Positions 26,701 to 33,547 of a stretch of DNA of 33,547 nucleotides are shown here, piece by piece. This stretch comes from Guillardia theta CCMP2712 (lineage: Eukaryota > Cryptophyceae > Pyrenomonadales > Geminigeraceae). Position 1 is the first letter of the stretch. Each line of letters starts with the position of its first letter. A model generated the notes under the pieces. The model had not been told where the DNA came from, made no database searches, and was given only the letters and a program-made list of their open reading frames with translations. The DNA is taken from contig NW_005434651.1 of assembly GCF_000315625.1 (NCBI RefSeq), forward strand, positions 555,905 through 589,451, in the 5' to 3' direction. The position numbers and the translations under genes were made by a program.

Positions 26701-26789
26701 GCAGGCAAGCCGGGCCTGTTTTCAATAATTGGAATGAGCTGCCTTTTCTGGGGTGTTGGATTTGCTCTGGGGCGGGTTTTTGGTCACTG
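23705..26789. promoter_or_regulatory. 3.1-kb divergent spacer: GGGGTA tract plus GC island
   Basis: No gene is supported. From about 24160 to 26090 there are more than twenty GGGGTA, GGTGGGG, AGGGTGC or TACCCC words (for example near 24165, 24192, 24236, 24371, 24886, 24979, 25050, 25162, 25380, 25494, 25820 and 26082). Between about 24420 and 24860 the DNA is AT-rich with no such words. The GC island listed separately starts around 25690. Minus-strand ORFs overlapping the GC island have extreme Arg/Pro/Gly/Ala composition expected from GC-only sequence. Confidence 0.45.
25690..26720. repeat. Largest GC-rich palindromic island
   Basis: Especially dense at 26100-26710, this block contains GGGCCGGGCCCGG, GCGGGCCGCGGCCC, GGCCGCCGGCGGCC and similar self-complementary strings. 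These are interspersed with GAGTCCG/CGGACTC words (26251, 26550, 26609) and AGTCAC (25695, 26190). The same words occur in the islands at 14560-14790 and 19710-19830, marking a dispersed sequence family. No terminal repeats, target duplication or coding region are visible. Confidence 0.6.
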
Positions 26790-28226
26790 ATGAAAGTCCA
26801 TACCAACAATGATTTTCAGCTTAAGTTAACTTTGAGTAAAAGAAAGGTGGATGATAGTCCGGACCCGTCGAACTTGAATGCTGGGGAAGGAGCGAATGCG
26901 GCTAATGGCGGGGGGGGGAAGCGAGAGACCATCGAACTGGAAGGTAAGCTAACATCATCATGAATGTTCTCTCCTGGTGTTGCTCTTGGGGCGTCGGCTC
27001 ACTTAGTTGCGTGCTGTGTGTCCGCTGCACAGCAAGCAGAACTGGTAGGGTGGCCTTCGCCGGTTTACAACACGGAGGAAGAGCGAATATCAGTCCAGCA
27101 CGGCTTTATGCGGAAAGTAATGTAGAACGATGCATGATCGGATGTTGTTGATTATGCTCCAGGTGTATGGCATCCTCTGTTTGCAGCTGCTTGCCACGGT
27201 CACGATGTGCTGGGTAGTCATGTACACCACCGCAGTGAATCGATTTGTTCTTTCCAATCCATGGTTGACCATCGTATCCTTTGTGACAAGTACGCACTGT
27301 TCATATCATTCGCATCCCCCATGGAGCAAGTGTTCACATTAATGCAGCCATTGCTTTGATCTTCGCTCTGCAAGTCTACAAGAATAAGTATCCAACCAAC
27401 ATGCAGCTACTCATGGCCTTCACGTTTGCCGAGTCCTTTGCCGTCGCTGCAGGTCCTCTTGCTCTGCTTCCCGTCTCCTCCTGACTTTGTGACAGTCTGC
27501 GCGCATTACGAGGCTCATGGTGTGGGCCAGCTCGTCGGGATGGCATGGGGCATCACTCTCATCATCTTTGCTGGGTTGACTGTCTTCGTGCATGTTTCAC
27601 GATGGGACTTCTCCTTCATGGTGAGGGGGGTGACTGAGTGAGGATGGCAAGTTAGCGATGTGCATCAGGGGCGGCTTGGGCGGGCGCGAGGGAGGGGAGC
27701 CGGGGGAGGGGGGGAGTTGAGCGGGGGAAGGGAGGGAGGAGGGAACGAGGTGTGAGCTGCGCTTGAGACAGGAACGATGATGGAGAGACAAGATCTTGTT
27801 CTTTTATTTGACACTGATAGTCTGTCAGGGCCTTTTTCTTCCTGCTGCGCTTGTTGGATTTCTTCTGTGAACCTGAGGATGAATTCAAACGATCTACTGA
27901 TGCAGAATGCAGGTACTCCGTGGTCTGTCTCTTTGTGGGTATTCATGCTGGATACACCTTCGCCTTTCTCGGAGCACTTCTCTTCAGCGCGTTCATCATC
28001 TATGACACGTATGGCAAGATGATCTTGTCCTGGTGATGATGGTGTGTTGTTGGGCAGGCATCAGATTATGACCAAGTTGGGCTGCGACGACTACATCACA
28101 GCTTGCATTGAGGTTCCTGAGTTGTTTTCCCGTCCGACACGCTGATGATGATTGCCGCGGCAGCTCTACCTCGACATCATCAACCTCTTCCTCATGATCC
28201 TGCAGCTTCTTGGACACGAGAAGTGA
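26790..28226 (+). CDS. TMBIM / Lifeguard (Bax inhibitor-1 family) membrane protein
   Basis: Nine exons (26790-26943, 27037-27116, 27163-27289, 27348-27452, 27496-27620, 27829-27866, 27913-28008, 28058-28112, 28164-28226) join to 280 aa. A hydrophilic N-terminus of about 75 residues is followed by the family entry motif SVQHGFMRKVYGILCLQLL and six to seven hydrophobic helices. Landmarks are NPWLTIVSFVTT, MQLLMAFTFAESFAVA, SRWDFSFMGLFLPAALVGF, GALLFSAFIIYDTHQIM, the conserved DDYITACIELYLDIINLFL and LQLLGHEK at the end. YDTHQIM and DDYI..A..LYLDIINLF are near-diagnostic for Lifeguard proteins. Such proteins sit in Golgi, ER or plasma membrane, act as Ca2+ leak channels and dampen cell death. 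Introns are short except 27621-27828. The 27036 acceptor (CAAG) is chosen for phase. The stop faces the ribosomal-oxygenase gene 209 bp away. Confidence 0.93.
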
Positions 28227-28249
28227 AGCAGGGCTCGACTGAAACGTTA

Positions 28250-28325
28250 GTGTCGGACGTGGGCGATCGTGTCGGACGTGGGCGATCGTGTCGGACGTGG
28301 GCGATCGTGTCGGACGTGGGCGATC
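28250..28325. repeat. Four perf copies of a 19-bp unit (GTGTCGGACGTGGGCGATC)
   Basis: Copies start at 28250, 28269, 28288 and 28307 and are identical. Each junction makes CGATCG. The array begins 23 bp after the TMBIM stop, so it should lie in that gene's 3' UTR, facing the 3' end of the oxygenase gene. Confidence 0.95.
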
Positions 28326-28435
28326 TTGGCACCTAGATGATCTCCGGCTGTTGTACATCATATACTTGAATCGTGTCGCTGCTCTTTCAGTTGTTCCCTT
28401 GGAGGAGGAGCGAATTCCAACGATGAAGAGAATGC

Positions 28436-30183
28436 TTAGTGAACAAGAGCAGCAATCTTCTGCGCAACCTGCTAATGTGATGAGAGGTTTGAACGTGCCG
28501 CGTTAAGGAGTCGATCTTGCACCGTCCCCACTCAATGCTCACCAGGATGTTTGCAAGGATAACCTTGTCCTCGTCGCACGGCAGTCGGAGATCCTTCACT
28601 CTGACGATGGCGTTCGGGCGACTGAAGAGATCTGGCAGCAAGAGAACATCACTCGATGAACAACAGGCAGGAGGAGCTGGACCTCCCAGTGCCTCGATGT
28701 ACTTGCCAGGAAGCTTGAACCTGTGAAGTTTCCCCTGTTATCCACAATCAAAGAGCTCATCATCCACGAGGACTGTCACCATGTTGGACTCCCGCATGTG
28801 ATATTTCCTTTCGTTGTTCAGGTCCGATATGATGGACAACCTGACCCTCGTTGTGCAGCCTGCACTTCCCTCATGATCTCCATCCCTGTCATGCTCATCT
28901 TCCATGATCAGCCTCTTCCTCGACATCTCCTTCATGCACAGAGAGCTCGTCAGCCAGAATGTCTTGTTGAAGGACATGTGATGCGAGAGTTGGCGATGCT
29001 TTCCCCTTGCCTTCTCTTTTTGGATTGTGCACGTCTGGTTGCTCGCTGAGAGTCTCGGCTGCTCCAGAACCCTGGTCTCCTTGCCCTGATGAGCTCGAAG
29101 AACTACATCTGCAAACTTCCTTGGCATCCTCCCGCATATGAAATCAGCAGCCATCAAGTCGACGGCTTTGTCAACCGCGCCAGTCATGCTCTCCGCAAGC
29201 CTATGCGTCAAGTTCCTCGCCTTCTCCAACAAACTCTCTCTCCTCTCGCACGTGCGATTGACAACCCCATGAGCCATGCCAAGAACCCGCAGGGTATCGA
29301 GAGGGATAGAACGCCTGAGCTCCTGCTCCTCTTCCGCTGCCTGCCTCACAGCGTAAGGGAGAGCGGCGAGGAGGAGGTCATCCCAAGCTTGATGCTGGTA
29401 CGCGGAGATGGTGAGATGAATCGAGGGAGAGGAGCGCGTGCTAGCCTGATGGACTGTTCCCCTTGGCATGTACAGCAGATCGCCAGGCTTCAAGACGACG
29501 TCGAGGACTGGCTCGCCGATTTCCTTATCTCGCATGTCCCTGCTGTAGCTCTTGGGCCAACGGACCTTGGGTGCGTACAAGCGCCATCGCTTCCTACCGT
29601 GCAGCTGGAAGACAAACACGTCCACGTCATCATGGTGGGGAGCGAGACCCTGCGAATGAGAGGGAGTGACGTACAGGCTGCTCCCCACAAGGCTATGGAG
29701 CACCTGCTCCAGCTGCGCACAGACAGCTGCTACAGGCGTGCACAGGTGCTGGGGTGAGAAGATCTGCGCTGTGTATCCTCGACAGATTTGGCGCTTCAGC
29801 TCTGACGCGCTCGTTCCTCTTATCCTCCTCTCCCTCCGGACGCCATCCTTGTACTTGCAGACCCTGAGGTTGGACCGTGCCATGGAGACTCTTCCGCGCC
29901 CTACGTAGCGCATCACATCCTTAAGGCTCAGGATGTTGCCGTAGAAGTTGGACCTCCCCCTCTTCACGTGAAGGTGTCGCTGCTCCCAGAAGTTGATGAA
30001 GAACTCTTCGACCGTCACTTCTTTTCCCAGAAGACACTGGAAGAACCTCCGAGGTCCCTCTTCCTGTGCCACTTGCGCCCGAGCATGGTCGAGCTCCGCG
30101 CCAGATTCAGTCCTCATAGCTATCGTCAGCAGGAGGAAGAGAACCATGCTCAGTGGGTAGCCAGAGAGTTGAAGCTGCTTCAT
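28436..30183 (-). CDS. JmjC/cupin-type ribosomal oxygenase (RIOX, NO66/MINA53 family) with signal-like N-terminus
   Basis: Fe(II)/2-oxoglutarate oxygenases of this family hydroxylate a histidine of ribosomal proteins. The large exon (30183-28768) continues in phase to 28713-28543 and 28468-28436, giving 539 aa. The cupin core is unmistakable: SSLYVTPSHSQGLAPHHDD, FVFQLHGRKRWRLYAP, IGEPVLDVVLKPGDLLYMPR and GTVHQAS. The iron ligands are intact at about His183, Asp185 and His245. The C-terminal winged-helix part follows (SRPNAIVRVKDLRLPCDEDK). The first 25 residues (YPLSMVLFLLLTIAM after two basic or polar turns) look like a secretory signal; an in-frame TGA at 30228-30226 limits the frame upstream. 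The intron at about 28767-28714 contains an in-frame TAA and is a multiple of three, so retention would truncate the protein; its exact donor is uncertain. Family usually nucleolar or mitochondrial; the signal is odd. Confidence 0.9.
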
Positions 30184-30913
30184 GGATCTCGATGCACCTG
30201 ATCGGCCTCGAGAAGCAAGAGGAAGTCAAGAACAAAGTCAGACAGGATTCTTCAGGCCGTTGACAACAACATCCAAGTCTCTGACTCTCGACAGTCGTGG
30301 GAACTCTTATTTCCTCCTCCTCTCCCTCCTCCGTCTGCTTGCCTCATCCTTTCTCCCCTCCCCTCCCCTCCCCTCCCCTCCCCTCCCCTCCCCTCCCCTC
30401 TCCTCTCCTCTCCTCTCCTCACGGCTCGGTTTCCCGTTCATCCCCCATTGGATTTTTCGGATGCGTCCGTATCCCCCGTTACCCCCACCCCGATGGTGAT
30501 GAGTACCCTATCTTGCATACGAAATACTGATACAAATTATAGGGTGGGGTGTGCTTTCTCGGGGCTTGGTAGGGGTAGTGCGACCTCACATACAAGGAAT
30601 GCTGGCGAGAGCGGTCGGGAGATTGCGGAAGACGAGCAATGGTGAGGAGAGGAGAAGAGAGAAGGGAGAAAGGAGAGGAGAGGAGAGGAGAGGAGAGGAG
30701 AGGAGAGGAGAGGAGATAGCGGGGAGGTAGAGAGGGAGAGGGAGGAAGGAGAAGAGATGAGAGTGATGAGAAGAGTGGGAAGGAGAAAGGGGAAGAGACA
30801 AAAGGAACAAGGTCTCACTTTGTCGTCAATGCCAGGTATCTCTGTTTGCCAAGGGATATGGTATTTGTGCCTCTGCAATGAGGAAAGATCTTTGAAGCAA
30901 GTCATGCTCGCAG
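30184..30913. promoter_or_regulatory. Divergent spacer with TACCCC/GGGGTA words and polypurine/polypyrimidine arrays
   Basis: A (CCCCT)n then (CTCTC)n array lies at 30354-30420. TATCCCCCGTTACCCCCACCCC at about 30470-30491, GAGTACCCTATC near 30502, ATAGGGTGGGGTG near 30540 and GGTAGGGGTAGTG near 30568 repeat the word set of the other divergent spacers. A (GGAGA)n array is at 30671-30716. No gene is visible. Confidence 0.5.
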
Positions 30914-33489
<2,576 letters not shown>

Positions 33490-33547
33490 GTGAGAAGGGA
33501 GCAAGAGGAAGGAGAGGAAGAGGAGGGGGAGAGCGTAGTGGGGGGAG

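Noticed and set aside
26223-26708. 161-residue Arg/Pro/Gly/Ala-rich ORF in the GC island
   Set aside because: Stop codons are rare in such GC-rich DNA, frames are open on both strands, and no domain or splice pattern appears.
28250-28325. CRISPR-like array
   Set aside because: The 19-bp units are directly adjacent with no spacers, in a eukaryotic 3' UTR. It is a minisatellite.

Overview
This is intron-rich nuclear DNA from a flagellated, probably photosynthetic, single-celled eukaryote. Three things point there: COP9 signalosome subunit 2, the flagellar axoneme protein CFAP45 and an RWP-RK-type transcription factor; spliceosomal introns with GT/AG borders, most of them only 40-75 nt; and many simple repeats. 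An intron-rich alga such as a cryptophyte (Guillardia-like) would fit, but that is inference from general character, not a match I could run. There are no bacterial operons, tRNAs, rRNAs or CRISPR arrays.

Layout: 3' end of an unknown gene (+, 1-383); CSN2 (-, 464-3618, 15 exons, 480 aa); small unknown protein (+, 3848-4666); ankyrin-repeat protein (-, 5442-6482); CFAP45 (+, 8571-10715); short RWP-RK-like factor (-, 10916-11559); small single-pass membrane protein, 5' end unresolved (+, 13531-14292); large signal-peptide glycosyltransferase with about 20 exons (+, 15012-19594); TPR + SAP protein (+, 20209-22360); single-exon unknown protein (-, 22505-23704); TMBIM/Lifeguard (Bax-inhibitor-1 family) membrane protein (+, 26790-28226); JmjC/cupin ribosomal-oxygenase-like protein with an N-terminal signal-like segment (-, 28436-30183); alpha/beta hydrolase running off the right edge (+, 30914-33489). 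Exons were joined by hand from splice sites, phase continuity and family alignment. The joined frames stay open across the predicted junctions, which is the main support for the models.

Spacers: the five spacers between divergent genes (3619-3847, 6483-8570, 11560-13530, 23705-26789, 30184-30913) are full of TACCCC/GGGGTA and GGTGGGG words. Convergent and tandem spacers have almost none. A second kind of spacer DNA is very GC-rich and palindromic (GGCCCGGGCC cores with GAGTCCG/CGGACTC words) near 14560-14790, 19710-19830 and 25690-26720. Introns longer than about 100 nt are mostly long because they hold microsatellites.

The genes do not form one pathway. They are housekeeping, signalling, flagellar and secretory functions interleaved on both strands. 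The most promising leads are the promoter-linked TACCCC code, the GC palindrome family, and nuclear-type proteins (ribosomal oxygenase, TPR-SAP) that appear to begin with secretory signal sequences.
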